Assembly: GCA_001273335.1 (NCBI GenBank)
Contig: LFWV01000008.1
Coordinates: 1-18,175, forward strand
Origin: a miscellaneous Crenarchaeota group-1 archaeon SG8-32-3
Lineage (GTDB): Archaea; Thermoproteota; Bathyarchaeia; Bathyarchaeales; Bathycorpusculaceae
Length of the DNA stretch: 18,175 nt
Reading direction: 5' to 3'
Part shown: positions 7,250-15,400 of the stretch, piece by piece
Position numbering within the stretch: the stretch's first letter is position 1
How the letters are laid out: each line of letters starts with the position of its first letter
Program-made: the position numbers and the translations under genes
Notes under the pieces: model-generated
Told to the model about the DNA's origin: nothing
Databases searched by the model: none
What the model saw: only the letters and a program-made list of their open reading frames with translations

Positions 7250-7430
7250 TAACTATCCAAACAACAAAATGAAATAATAACCTTGTTCACTGTTTTCCTT
7301 GCATAAAAGCAATGATTTCAGTTAAGAGAAACAGTAGTTACTATTGAGATATATCCACTTACATGGGATGCAACACCCATCTATGGCTTAATAACTTAAC
7401 CCCTTACTTCAAACTAAGTTAATATTATAT

Positions 7431-7919
7431 TTAATAATCCTCTATATGTTCAAGAATAACTTTGTCCTTGATTGCGATAATACAGAGTTTATGATTTTTT
7501 TTAATTTTCCCATAATCATGCATTGAAACTTTATATTCGTATTTTGCTACAAGGTCTCCAACAGTGTAAACGGCGTTCTTACAATAACTGTCCGCTCGGT
7601 GATTCAGCGTTTCATGATATTTGTCTGAATACTTCAGTACTTTCGATGGTTTATTTTGCTGTTCATACTTCCAGGCTGCATTCTGTGAACAACTAGGAAT
7701 TACTTCATTTTCTGGGAGTGTAAATCCGTTATCATACAGTACTTTTGCAACCGGTGGCAGTTTCTTATGAAGTTCGAACATGGAGCATATTATGTCAAAA
7801 TCGGTTTTATCAATAACATTCTTCTCTCTAAATTTCGTTATTTTTTCCAAGCAATCATAGCCAGCATCAGAATCTTCAAATTCAAGTGTTGTAAAAAAAC
7901 CAAGTTTAATTGATTTCAC
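7431..7919 (-). CDS. Hypothetical protein, about 162 residues
   Basis: I do not recognise a family. The product is hydrophilic, lysine- and tyrosine-rich, with no signal peptide or membrane helix. The start is uncertain. GTG 7928 gives 165 residues, but it overlaps the AGGTGG (7930-7925) that would serve as ribosome binding site. GTG 7919, five bases downstream of that site, is therefore preferred. The gene is AT-richer than the neighbouring aIF5B and sits just downstream of it on the same strand (about 70 bases), with its own ribosome binding site. It may be lineage-specific or recently acquired. The strong start signal and an undisturbed 160-codon frame are the only coding evidence. Confidence 0.6.
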   Translation of the reverse strand: MKSIKLGFFTTLEFEDSDAGYDCLEKITKFREKNVIDKTDFDIICSMFELHKKLPPVAKVLYDNGFTLPENEVIPSCSQNAAWKYEQQNKPSKVLKYSDKYHETLNHRADSYCKNAVYTVGDLVAKYEYKVSMHDYGKIKKNHKLCIIAIKDKVILEHIEDY

Positions 7920-7989
7920 ACTGACCACCTATCTGCTTCCAAAATTCAGTCTCAAAATGTCAAATTAATCCTTTTCTTTTGCTAAAAGG

Positions 7990-9774
7990 CTAGAAACCAC
8001 CCCAGAAGGGCGTTTTTTTCTGCATGATCTTCACGTAATCCATGAGAGCCGCCTGATCCTCGTCGGAAAGCTTGTCCCTATGCGCTTCCATTAACATTTT
8101 CGCGTCAGACTCGGTCACTTTCACGTAGAGTATGTCTTTCTCGAAAACGTGCCTGCCCACAATGGGCTTATCCATGGACACTGCAACTTGCTTGCCTTGC
8201 TTGGCTTCGTTTACTGCTTTGCCCTTGTCTTGAATCTGCTGCACGACACCTACATCTGCACCGTCTTCCGCTCTTATAAGTGAATATTTCGGTTTAATTT
8301 TTCCACCCAAGATTTCTACGCCGAAAATAGCGGGTTTTGCCCTTCTGAAAACATAGCCTGGCATAACCAAGATTTTTCCAGGTTTAACGAGTTTCTCAAA
8401 TTCCATCTCCGATTTTGCTTCACGTTTGGCTTTAAGCCATTCCAAGTAGGTGTCAATCAGATTGTAGATTATCTGGTCTTTAAAAACTTGAACGTCAGCG
8501 TTAGCTGCTGCTGCTTCAGCATCAAGCAACACTTTAACGTTGAAAGCTAAAACCGCTCCAAACAACGGTTCATGCGCCTTTACCACTGCTGCTTCAACAA
8601 TATCGCGCTTGGAAACGTCGCCTACATCTGCAATCCTAACGGGCACATTATTCTGTCTCAGAATCTCAGCGATGGCTTCCAAAGACCCTAACGTGTCAGC
8701 CTTCAAAATTATGCCTTTAACATCTGTGGCAATTCGGATTTGCTTAAGTTCTTCAGCCACCAGCTTCACGTATTTGTCAGCGTCTTCGCCTAAAGGAACA
8801 GCGTATAATGGCGCTCCTGCAAGAGCGCCTTCCAACTCAGAGGCGACAATTTTTACGCCTGCAGCTGGAAAAACACGGTTAACCGAGCTGAACCTGTCGC
8901 GGGGGTCTCTGATTTCATCCAGAGGCTTAGGAACCAGAATTGTTCGTATACGGGTTACAAGTGGCTTATCTTTGCCACCCACCACGATCAAATCGTCCTT
9001 TTTCAATGTGCCATCATAAATTATGCTGTTAAGCGTTAACCCTAAACCTGTTTCTTCTTTGACTTCGAGAACAGAACCTTTGGCTGGACCTTCCGTGGTC
9101 TGCAACCGCTTCTTCAAGTATTGCTGCGCCAAACCAACGAGAACCATCATAAGCTCAGTCATACCTTCACCAGTCTTTGCGCTGGTAGGCACCAAAGCAA
9201 TTGTAGACGTAAAATCTTTGATTTGGTCAAAACGATTAGTGCGGAAACCCTCACGGGAGAAGGCACCCATAACCTCATAGAGCTTGTTATCTACGTTCTC
9301 TTTAACATAAGTATCCTGAGCAGCGTAAGCCTTCAAGAACGACGTACCTCGCTGCGGCTTCCAGCCTGAAATACGATCAATTTTGTTCGCCGCCACTATG
9401 AACGGTGTTTTACGGGATTTCAGGATTTCAATACACTCATAAGTTTGCGCTTCAAATCCCTTCAGCACATCAACAACAAGAATAGCTATGTCGGCTACGC
9501 TTCCGCCTCTCCGCCTTAAATTAGTGAAAGCCTCGTGTCCAGGAGTGTCAACAATCAATAAACCAGGAATTTGAATGTCGCCTTTGAGTGCGGAAAGAAA
9601 TGGCCCAATCAGCTTCTTAAGCGTTTCAACAGGGAAAAAGCTTGCTCCTATATGCTGCGTTATGCCACCTGCTTCTCTCGCCTGCACACTTGTTCGTCTA
9701 ATCCTGTCCAAAAGCAAAGTCTTGCCAGTATCCACATGTCCTAGAACGCATACTATCGGCTGGCGGATAGGCAT
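7990..9774 (-). CDS. infB: Archaeal translation initiation factor aIF5B (IF2-like GTPase)
   Basis: A 594-residue GTPase. It has all G motifs: G1 GHVDTGKT (12-19), G2 Thr39 in GGITQHIGA, G3 DTPGH (76-80), G4 NKID (130-133) and G5 SAK (about 198-200). Beta-barrel domain II, the Rossmann-like domain III (with VKGIILKADTLGSLEAI) and the C-terminal barrel follow, so the length matches full archaeal aIF5B. It lacks the long N-terminal extension of eukaryotic eIF5B, and no intein interrupts the GTPase region. The factor promotes ribosomal subunit joining and initiator tRNA placement. The start is ATG 9774, preceded by AGAAGGA. The intergenic region upstream is shared with the divergent decayed gene at 9903. 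Confidence 0.97.
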   Translation of the reverse strand: MPIRQPIVCVLGHVDTGKTLLLDRIRRTSVQAREAGGITQHIGASFFPVETLKKLIGPFLSALKGDIQIPGLLIVDTPGHEAFTNLRRRGGSVADIAILVVDVLKGFEAQTYECIEILKSRKTPFIVAANKIDRISGWKPQRGTSFLKAYAAQDTYVKENVDNKLYEVMGAFSREGFRTNRFDQIKDFTSTIALVPTSAKTGEGMTELMMVLVGLAQQYLKKRLQTTEGPAKGSVLEVKEETGLGLTLNSIIYDGTLKKDDLIVVGGKDKPLVTRIRTILVPKPLDEIRDPRDRFSSVNRVFPAAGVKIVASELEGALAGAPLYAVPLGEDADKYVKLVAEELKQIRIATDVKGIILKADTLGSLEAIAEILRQNNVPVRIADVGDVSKRDIVEAAVVKAHEPLFGAVLAFNVKVLLDAEAAAANADVQVFKDQIIYNLIDTYLEWLKAKREAKSEMEFEKLVKPGKILVMPGYVFRRAKPAIFGVEILGGKIKPKYSLIRAEDGADVGVVQQIQDKGKAVNEAKQGKQVAVSMDKPIVGRHVFEKDILYVKVTESDAKMLMEAHRDKLSDEDQAALMDYVKIMQKKTPFWGGF

Positions 9775-9867
9775 TTGAATAATTCCTTCTGTTTTTACTA
9801 CGCATAAGCTTGACTATCAAAAAGTAATGATGCTTGGGTTAATAAACACTCAGCCTGAAGTTAGACA

Positions 9868-9876
9868 GTATTTAAG
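9868..9876 (+). promoter_or_regulatory. TATA-like box ahead of the decayed zinc-ribbon/DUF4342 gene
   Basis: GTATTTAAG lies 35 bases before the remnant GTG start at 9903, at the spacing of an archaeal TATA element. It suggests the broken gene may still be transcribed. Sequence and spacing only. Confidence 0.3.
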
Positions 9877-9902
9877 TTGGTTGCAACCGTTGGCAAAGTG
9901 GG

Positions 9903-10230
9903 GTGAAAAGAGCACCTCACTGCAATGAGTGTTGCGCTCATTTGAAAGAAGATGACAAGTTCTGTCCTGTTTGGGACGCGTCAGCAGTCAAAGTCACAAG
10001 AGAAGAATACGCTATTTTATGAAGCAACGTCATTGACCGAGTAGAAGAACTCCTCCGCGAAGGAAACGTGACAAGAATAATTGCAAAAGACGAGAAAGGA
10101 AAACAGCTGCATGAGATTCCAGCCACCGTAGGCGTAATACGTGTCGTAATAACCCCCTTGGCTAGCAGCCATAGGCGTAATAAACGCGTTGGTCGCCAAC
10201 TGCACAATAGTTGCAGAACGTAGAAAGTGA
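9903..10230 (+). pseudogene. Broken gene: N-terminal zinc ribbon plus DUF4342-like domain
   Basis: Reading from GTG 9903, the frame encodes a degenerate zinc ribbon (HCNECCAHLKEDDKFCPVWD) where the expected fourth Cys is Trp. An in-frame TGA at 10020-10022 follows. After that stop the same frame continues with SNVIDRVEELLREGNVTRII and KGKQLHEIPATVGVI, the signature of DUF4342 proteins. At a run of five C (10153-10157) the frame shifts: removing one C restores TPWLAAIGVINALVANCTIV and a basic tail to TGA 10228-10230. The family's usual tail is a hydrophobic segment ending in TIVVER, which matches. One stop, one frameshift, a lost zinc ligand and an Arg where a small residue is usual argue for true decay, not one sequencing slip. 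An intact paralogue may exist elsewhere. Confidence 0.75.
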
Positions 10231-10232
10231 GC

Positions 10233-10433
10233 CTATTCTGGCGGCCTGACAATAAGCAGGAACAAACCAATAATTAAAACTACGACACTCAAAAAACCGA
10301 AAAGACCTGTAAAGCCACCCAGAGCAGCAGTACTGGTGAGGGTAAAGTACAGGAATAAAGCGCCTACAATCGTTAGCAGAAATCCGAAAAACTTCTCAGC
10401 TAAAGATACCCAAAAAGTGTCACCTTCGCTCAT
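10233..10433 (-). CDS. Two-helix membrane microprotein, 66 residues
   Basis: A 66-residue protein from ATG 10433 with two clear hydrophobic segments. Residues about 15-33 read FFGFLLTIVGALFLYFTLT, and about 38-62 form a second Leu/Val/Phe-rich helix ending in IVRPPE. The short polar N-terminus (MSEGDTFW) precedes helix one. AAGGAACG lies just ahead of the start, and a TATA-like GTATAAAAT (10495-10487) lies about 55 bases upstream. Its stop is only two bases from the end of the convergent decayed gene. I do not recognise a named family, but small two-helix proteins of this type recur in archaea. Localisation to the cytoplasmic membrane is well supported; function is unknown. Confidence 0.7.
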   Translation of the reverse strand: MSEGDTFWVSLAEKFFGFLLTIVGALFLYFTLTSTAALGGFTGLFGFLSVVVLIIGLFLLIVRPPE

Positions 10434-10486
10434 GCTCGTTCCTTCTTTCCTTTTTTTACGTAGTTCCTACATAAAACAGCAACAGT

Positions 10487-10495
10487 TATTTTATA
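10487..10495 (-). promoter_or_regulatory. TATA-like box for the two-helix membrane microprotein
   Basis: Reads GTATAAAAT on the minus strand, a good archaeal TATA match. It predicts a transcript start near 10463 and a leader of about 30 bases before ATG 10433. Confidence 0.45.
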
Positions 10496-10579
10496 CTTTC
10501 GATCACAAACTTTACCTGCCAACGGACCAGCATGAAATTTTTATTTCGATTGCGCTCAAACACCCGTATCATTCTTGGT

Positions 10580-12016
10580 TCAGATAATGCTTCGAAAGCT
10601 ACGGCGCTCCTCAGTTAGAGACAAGCGTATGCGAATTGTGGTCTTATTTCCGTATATACTGTATTTGTGAAGTTTTCGCCCTTCAGGAATTCTATCCACC
10701 AACCCACACTTGACAAGAGTCTCCAAGTTTCTCCAAAGCCCTTTTTTAGCTCCTTTTTTCAACCCCATCTTTTCAAACAGTTCATTAACAGTCATAGGTG
10801 AACCATGTTTCTGATGATGCTTCGCAAGTTCAACAAGAATCTGCCTATTCCGCTTAGAACCCAGTGCATCCAGAGTTTTCTCCGTTAACTCTTCTGGAAC
10901 AAACAAGCTCTCATGAGTGCCAAGAATCGTTTCCATAGACTTGTAATATGGCTTGATAAACTCCCAATAGCATTTCAGAACAAGACGTTTCAGTTCACGA
11001 GATGCAAACTCTTCCTCTAGGTGTTTATATGTGACAAGTTTATTCCAACACGCTTCGCAATCTTTGATTTGAGATGTTTTAGCAAAGGGACGAATTATAT
11101 TTCGCAAAAGGTAATCAAGGAATCTCAGGGAAACATTTTCCCGTTCGTATATCTTTCGGCTGATGTCGCTGTAAGAGTCGCTGATGAATAATGTTTCGTC
11201 TGGATTCAGATCTCTTGAGTGCAGGTACCTCATGAGGCTCCCTGAGACTGCAACAGGGTCAGGGAAAACAATGGTTGCTGGGTATTCTATGCCTTGATCT
11301 GCGCAGATCATCTTTTTAAGAACAGAAAGCCCTGCATTTGACTTGTCAAAAATATTGTACGACGCTCCTAAATATCCAAGGGATTCTAAGCCCCAGCTTA
11401 TGTAGGGGTATTTTTTAATTTCTGTTCCAAGTTTGTTTCTTTCGAAGAGGTAAATGCTGAGAAGCTCTTTCTCGTAGTACGTGAGCGGGTACGCCTTGTC
11501 TTTAAGCCGAACCATCTTTGTTTCAAGCAGCTTTTCTGGCGTGTTGATTTGTCCAAGAATTGCTTGGAGACTTTTTTCAAATTCAAGTATTCTCAGGATG
11601 CTGTAGACGTCTCTTTGAATTTCGATCCTGTCTTCAACAATTACTACCCTTGCACTTGGAGTGAATATGCCTTGAAAGAAGTTATGTGCCTCTGCCACTC
11701 TTTCTCTTATGTCTCCCCGGTGATAACCACGACCGATATCTCTTAATGCTCCAATGTACACAACAGGGTTTATTGAATATCCGCTGCGTATTAGGTGTTC
11801 TGTAAAAAAGAGAGAGAAAAAATGTTTGAGCTGTGCTACTTCCAAATCGGCGTGAAACGCAACCACGATTACTGAATTCAGTTTCCGTCTTTTCCAATGT
11901 TCGCCTATGCCTTCAATAACACGGATACGTCCCATCTCGGGAAATCTTTGTTCGAACCATGTTTCAGTCAGCAAAGGCAGGGGAATGGCTTCTTCTACAT
12001 TGGTTTGGTTAACCAT
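10580..12016 (-). CDS. Large protein of unknown function with C-terminal winged helix
   Basis: A 478-residue soluble protein from ATG 12016, which has AGAGGAT seven bases upstream. ATG 12046 would add ten residues but has poor spacing to its GGAG. I cannot name the N-terminal 380 residues. They alternate hydrophobic strands (NSVIVVAFHADLE near 50, RVVIVEDRIEI near 130) with helices and may be an alpha/beta domain. Residues about 385-465 carry a clear winged-helix pattern: SKRNRQILVELAKHH, MTVNELFEKMGLKKGAKKGL, NLETLVKCGLVDRI, then a basic wing (PEGRKLHKYSIY). That points to DNA binding or a regulator. A palindrome lies 34 bases upstream of the start. It is divergent from a small four-Cys protein. 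Confidence 0.7.
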   Translation of the reverse strand: MVNQTNVEEAIPLPLLTETWFEQRFPEMGRIRVIEGIGEHWKRRKLNSVIVVAFHADLEVAQLKHFFSLFFTEHLIRSGYSINPVVYIGALRDIGRGYHRGDIRERVAEAHNFFQGIFTPSARVVIVEDRIEIQRDVYSILRILEFEKSLQAILGQINTPEKLLETKMVRLKDKAYPLTYYEKELLSIYLFERNKLGTEIKKYPYISWGLESLGYLGASYNIFDKSNAGLSVLKKMICADQGIEYPATIVFPDPVAVSGSLMRYLHSRDLNPDETLFISDSYSDISRKIYERENVSLRFLDYLLRNIIRPFAKTSQIKDCEACWNKLVTYKHLEEEFASRELKRLVLKCYWEFIKPYYKSMETILGTHESLFVPEELTEKTLDALGSKRNRQILVELAKHHQKHGSPMTVNELFEKMGLKKGAKKGLWRNLETLVKCGLVDRIPEGRKLHKYSIYGNKTTIRIRLSLTEERRSFRSII

Positions 12017-12049
12017 TTCAGAATCCTCTTTTTCTATTTGCCACATTTA

Positions 12050-12064
12050 CTCCATTTAATGGAG
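12050..12064. promoter_or_regulatory. 15-base palindrome, candidate operator
   Basis: CTCCAT and ATGGAG are perfect inverted arms separated by TTA. The element is 34 bases upstream of ATG 12016 of the winged-helix gene, near the expected transcription start, in the space shared with a divergent small gene. A symmetrical site here suggests control by a dimeric regulator, perhaps the winged-helix protein itself. Binding is inferred only. Confidence 0.35.
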
Positions 12065-12199
12065 ATTATAGTAACATTAATTGTAACTGATCTCAAATAC
12101 TTTAACTTTTCCTTATTTTAATGTAAGATTTAGTAATACTGAATGTGACTAAAATTAAACTATATTCCCTTTTATAACCCTAAAGTATAATCCGCCCCG

Positions 12200-12210
12200 T
12201 TAAAATATAC
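12200..12210 (+). promoter_or_regulatory. TATA-like box for the four-cysteine small protein
   Basis: TTAAAATATAC lies 32-42 bases before ATG 12242, giving a very short leader that just includes GAGGTG. A second candidate, TTTTATAACC at 12169-12178, would give a leader near 40 bases. Either is plausible. Confidence 0.35.
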
Positions 12211-12241
12211 TATTTAGCACACAAAAAAAGAGGTGCAACAA

Positions 12242-12436
12242 ATGGAAGCAATAACTCGCCAAGACGCAAAAGAAATCAAAGCTGGGATAGTTAACATACA
12301 CAGATTATTGGAACTAAGAAAGCTACACGTAAAATGTATAAACGCTGGAAAGATGTGCGCTTCCTGCAACAGCTTCTGCCATGAGCTAGGCCTGCAAAAG
12401 CAAACCAGAAACTTCATAGAGAAATACCATATGTAA
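12242..12436 (+). CDS. Small four-cysteine protein, 64 residues
   Basis: A 64-residue protein from ATG 12242, with a strong GAGGTG (12230-12235) six bases upstream. The GTG inside that site at 12233 is not the likely start. The first 30 residues are a probable amphipathic helix (DAKEIKAGIVNIHRLLELRK). They are followed by a Cys cluster C32-x6-C39-x2-C42-x3-C46, then His47 and a polar basic tail. Four closely spaced Cys suggest a zinc or iron-sulfur site, or a disulfide-bonded knot. I do not recognise the family. The gene is divergent from the winged-helix gene across about 225 bases of AT-rich DNA, so joint control is possible. Confidence 0.65.
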   Translation: MEAITRQDAKEIKAGIVNIHRLLELRKLHVKCINAGKMCASCNSFCHELGLQKQTRNFIEKYHM

Positions 12437-12566
12437 ATGCGCTGAAGCCTCTGATTTATCTACCGCTCTTTAGTTTCTGCAATGAACCACTATTAGACGA
12501 TACATATGCTTTTTTGAGCATACCCAATGCAGCCATGGCGGTCACAGCTTTAGAAAAGACGCGACG

Positions 12567-13676
12567 CTACTTCTTCTTGCCTTTGTTTTTATCGTCTAGT
12601 TTCGCTGGTAAATATTCATCCACAATATAGGTCAAACCGTATCTGCTGAAAGCCTCTTGTTCAGCCTTTCGCCTGATTTTCAGGAATGTTTTGATTTCTT
12701 TTTGCCACAGCGGGTCTCCTTGGTACCGTGGGTCTCTTTGTAGCTCGTGAAGCCGTTTGATGTCTACGTCATCCAGCGGGTCAGTGGGCAGCTTGTAGTT
12801 GACGATGTCTGAAGCCCAGACGCCGCTCCAAATAGCGTCAGGAGTGGTTAAATCCCGTAGGTGCGCAGCGTTCGCTGAACCAGAAATTATGACCATGGCG
12901 ATGTGCATCCCCCACGGATCGCCATCAGTGAAGATGTACACGGGTATTTTCAGCTCGTCGTGCAATCGTCGTATGAAGTAGCGCGTTTGTCTGGGCGCTT
13001 GACCAGCCGTCAAGACCAGTATGGAGTTGTGTTTTTTATGCACGTTTTCTTCGATGAACCTAGTGAACAAGCCGCCTTTCTCTATGGCTATAACTTTGTC
13101 TGCGGTTGTGCTTGCGAACTCGGAGGAAGTTAACGCTGGGCCAATCAAGACGCCGTCGGGGTGAGAAGACAAATTCAATGTTTTGCCCTCGTAGCCTGGA
13201 ACAGTGTATTCTATGGTAAGGTCACCGAAGACTGCAGAGCGTTCTTCAGGGAAAATGTTAAAGTCTTCTCTGGAACGGCCAGTAGCGGTCTCCAAGTCAG
13301 TTATTATGTTATTGGATTCTTGCTGGTCCTTGAAAGTCATGTTGTAAGCCTGAGCCGAATAGTAGACATCTCTTAAGGTTGAGGTTTTACGGTGAAAAGT
13401 AAGCTCATTTGAGAACATAGCTGCCCATGCGAGCTGGGTGAAAGGTTTCACGTGCCGTATGTTCCGTGCACTTCTTGTGACGCTTCTTTCGCCTAACACA
13501 TACTGGCGAATGTCTGGGTCGTAGTGAATGTTGTCTGTGGAACGGCTGGGCATGGTGATTGTCGGGAAGACACCGCTGTCTAGTTGGTCATAAATTTGTG
13601 TGCCTAGCTTCTTTAGGCTGCCCATTATCTCGTTTTTCTTCTCGGCTATAACGCCTTTACTTCTTTTCTGTGTCAT
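12567..13676 (-). CDS. top6A: DNA topoisomerase VI subunit A
   Basis: A 369-residue Spo11/Top6A protein, the DNA-cleaving subunit of the type IIB topoisomerase that relaxes supercoils and decatenates DNA. The CAP domain carries STLRDVYYSAQ; by alignment to Spo11, Tyr106 is the nucleophile that forms the 5'-phosphotyrosine. The Toprim domain has IEKGG (Glu199) and TDGDPWG (Asp251, Asp253), the metal ligands. Length fits the family (about 360-390). The start ATG 13676 lies within the last codons of top6B (20-base overlap), so the two subunits are translationally coupled. Basic residues at both ends (MTQKRSKG and KNKGKKK) are typical of DNA-binding tails. No key residue is missing. Confidence 0.97.
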   Translation of the reverse strand: MTQKRSKGVIAEKKNEIMGSLKKLGTQIYDQLDSGVFPTITMPSRSTDNIHYDPDIRQYVLGERSVTRSARNIRHVKPFTQLAWAAMFSNELTFHRKTSTLRDVYYSAQAYNMTFKDQQESNNIITDLETATGRSREDFNIFPEERSAVFGDLTIEYTVPGYEGKTLNLSSHPDGVLIGPALTSSEFASTTADKVIAIEKGGLFTRFIEENVHKKHNSILVLTAGQAPRQTRYFIRRLHDELKIPVYIFTDGDPWGMHIAMVIISGSANAAHLRDLTTPDAIWSGVWASDIVNYKLPTDPLDDVDIKRLHELQRDPRYQGDPLWQKEIKTFLKIRRKAEQEAFSRYGLTYIVDEYLPAKLDDKNKGKKK

Positions 13677-15282
13677 ACTTCTGCACGCTCTTTATCAATT
13701 TTTGAATATCAGGCTGCTTTTCTTTTCCAGCAAGGGTTGTAGAGAACTCAGCGATTCTGGGTAGGTACTTGGCGAAAACGCTGAGCCGCCGTTTTTCTCT
13801 GTCCACGTGTTCGCGTTTAGACAAGAAATGTTGGAGTTGTCGGCTAACCTCGCGCAGTGCATTTGCTACTTCCTTTCTGACTTCTGGTCGGTCGGCGATG
13901 AACTCTTTTCCTACTGTTTTGTAGGGTACTTTTGTGCTGCAAATGTGCACTACAATGGCTATGGGCATGTCAGGTGAAACCTTGTACCTGCGCCAGTTCA
14001 TAGCATTTATCACCCTGTACGAAACGTCACTTGCCTCATCATATAGTAGCGGAATCTTGTTGGCGAAACGGTAAATAATGAAGCTGCCTTTCTTCGGGAT
14101 ATCGCCGCCGTAGGCAATGCCCAACTCGATAATGAACGGGTGCCCCGCGTAAGTTGAGGGCTTACGCTGCTTCACAACCAAGTATTCAGGGTTCAGCTCC
14201 TTAATGATTCCAGCTTTCAAAAGCTCTTCACCAAGAGGAGACAGACAGCTGGCGTCCGGCGGCAGGAACTCCTTAAATTTTTTGAGATGCTGCATCAGCT
14301 TGACAATTTCTTGGTGGGAAAGCTTTTTCGGATTTTTATAAGCGCTAAGCGTTAATACTTCACCGCAACGGGAGCAATTTGGTCCTCGACTCCAGTTTAT
14401 ATCCTGATATGCGAGTTTACCGTGTTTCTTGCAGGAGGCGGTAGTTAAGCCGCTGAACACTTGGAATTTTTGTGCGGTTATGTCGCCGACTCTGTGAAAG
14501 TGGTTTTTCAAAAACTCCTGCATGTTTTTGTGCGGAGTTATGTGAATGAGCCGTTGGAGAAGTTCTACGTCAACGCCGTATGGGTGTGGGTCGGTCTCTT
14601 TTGGCGGTTCGGGCATGTTTATTGTGCCTCGGTTGAACTTATAGAGCCTGCCTTTCGGGTCGACGAACGTCAAGTTTGCGTAGGGGTTCACCATGGCTGT
14701 TTGCTTGAAGTAGTCTAGAATCTTGGATCTAGCCCGCAAGTAGTCGCCTTCAATGGTGAACTCTACGATTGTCCCTCGCCATTGCTCCTTGTTTATGAGC
14801 ACTTTGCGGTCGAGGATTAATGGGCGGTTCCGCTGTATGTCAATCATAAGCTTAAAAGAGTAGATTTTAGCGGAGCCAGTGCTGGAAGTCACATATGCTG
14901 GCTGATGCGTCATGATCTGACCGTACAGCACAGCCATTTTGCCACCTAAACCGAAGGTCCCTCTCATCTGCTTTAGCTTGTACTTTGAACCGTACAGAAC
15001 CTGACCGAATGCTGAAGGAATAAAACGAGGCTGGATTCCGCAGCCATTGTCCTCAACTCTAAGCTTGTAGATTTGAGTGTCTCGGCTTGCTTCCCCCTCA
15101 AAAGAAAGGCGCACATAAATGTCCGGTGGTATCTTGAGGCTTTCAGCCGCATCCAACGAGTTCTCCACGAGTTCTCTAATCGCCGCGAATATGGCTCTTG
15201 ACGGGTTAGTGAAACCAGCGATGTCACGGTTCCGGTAGAAGAAATCGGATGCACTGATTTCCTGGAAGGTTGCCTGCGCCAA
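13657..15282 (-). CDS. top6B: DNA topoisomerase VI subunit B (GHKL ATPase)
   Basis: A 541-residue ATPase subunit that dimerises on ATP binding and drives strand passage through Top6A. The Bergerat fold is intact: RELVENSLDA with Glu40/Asn41, VEDNGCGI (76-83) and the lid GTFGLGGK (108-115). The transducer domain has CSTKVPYKTVGKE (448-460), with the switch lysine. A helix-two-turn-helix region (about 240-360) is split by an apparent zinc-finger-like insertion, Cys284-x3-His288 ... Cys303-x2-Cys306, not usual in the Sulfolobus enzyme as I recall it. It starts at ATG 15282. It overlaps top6A by 20 bases. ABCE1 lies upstream on the same strand (gap about 118 bases), so this is probably a separate or readthrough unit. 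Confidence 0.97.
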   Translation of the reverse strand: MAQATFQEISASDFFYRNRDIAGFTNPSRAIFAAIRELVENSLDAAESLKIPPDIYVRLSFEGEASRDTQIYKLRVEDNGCGIQPRFIPSAFGQVLYGSKYKLKQMRGTFGLGGKMAVLYGQIMTHQPAYVTSSTGSAKIYSFKLMIDIQRNRPLILDRKVLINKEQWRGTIVEFTIEGDYLRARSKILDYFKQTAMVNPYANLTFVDPKGRLYKFNRGTINMPEPPKETDPHPYGVDVELLQRLIHITPHKNMQEFLKNHFHRVGDITAQKFQVFSGLTTASCKKHGKLAYQDINWSRGPNCSRCGEVLTLSAYKNPKKLSHQEIVKLMQHLKKFKEFLPPDASCLSPLGEELLKAGIIKELNPEYLVVKQRKPSTYAGHPFIIELGIAYGGDIPKKGSFIIYRFANKIPLLYDEASDVSYRVINAMNWRRYKVSPDMPIAIVVHICSTKVPYKTVGKEFIADRPEVRKEVANALREVSRQLQHFLSKREHVDREKRRLSVFAKYLPRIAEFSTTLAGKEKQPDIQKLIKSVQKYDTEKK

Positions 15283-15400
15283 CTCTAGCCTCCACCACTC
15301 TGAACCTTTCTCATAATGATTCGCATACGTAATTGTTACGCTTATTCTTTAACTTAACTACATTTTTCGGAGAAAAATCGGTTCAAGAAAGCCAACTTCC

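Noticed and set aside
8540..9369. Several plus-strand frames within aIF5B
   Set aside because: They are antisense to strongly conserved aIF5B codons and have no family signal.
9938..10270. Minus-strand frames over the decayed gene
   Set aside because: Their translations are low-complexity and lack motifs; the plus-strand reading shows a zinc ribbon and DUF4342 signature instead.
11945..11960. GTTCGAACC resembling a tRNA T-loop
   Set aside because: It lies inside coding sequence and no acceptor stem or anticodon arm can be built around it.
10580..12016. Possible relation of the large winged-helix protein to class I aminoacyl-tRNA synthetases
   Set aside because: FHADLEVAQLKHFF and a SGSL segment only vaguely recall HIGH/KMSKS regions; neither motif is actually present.
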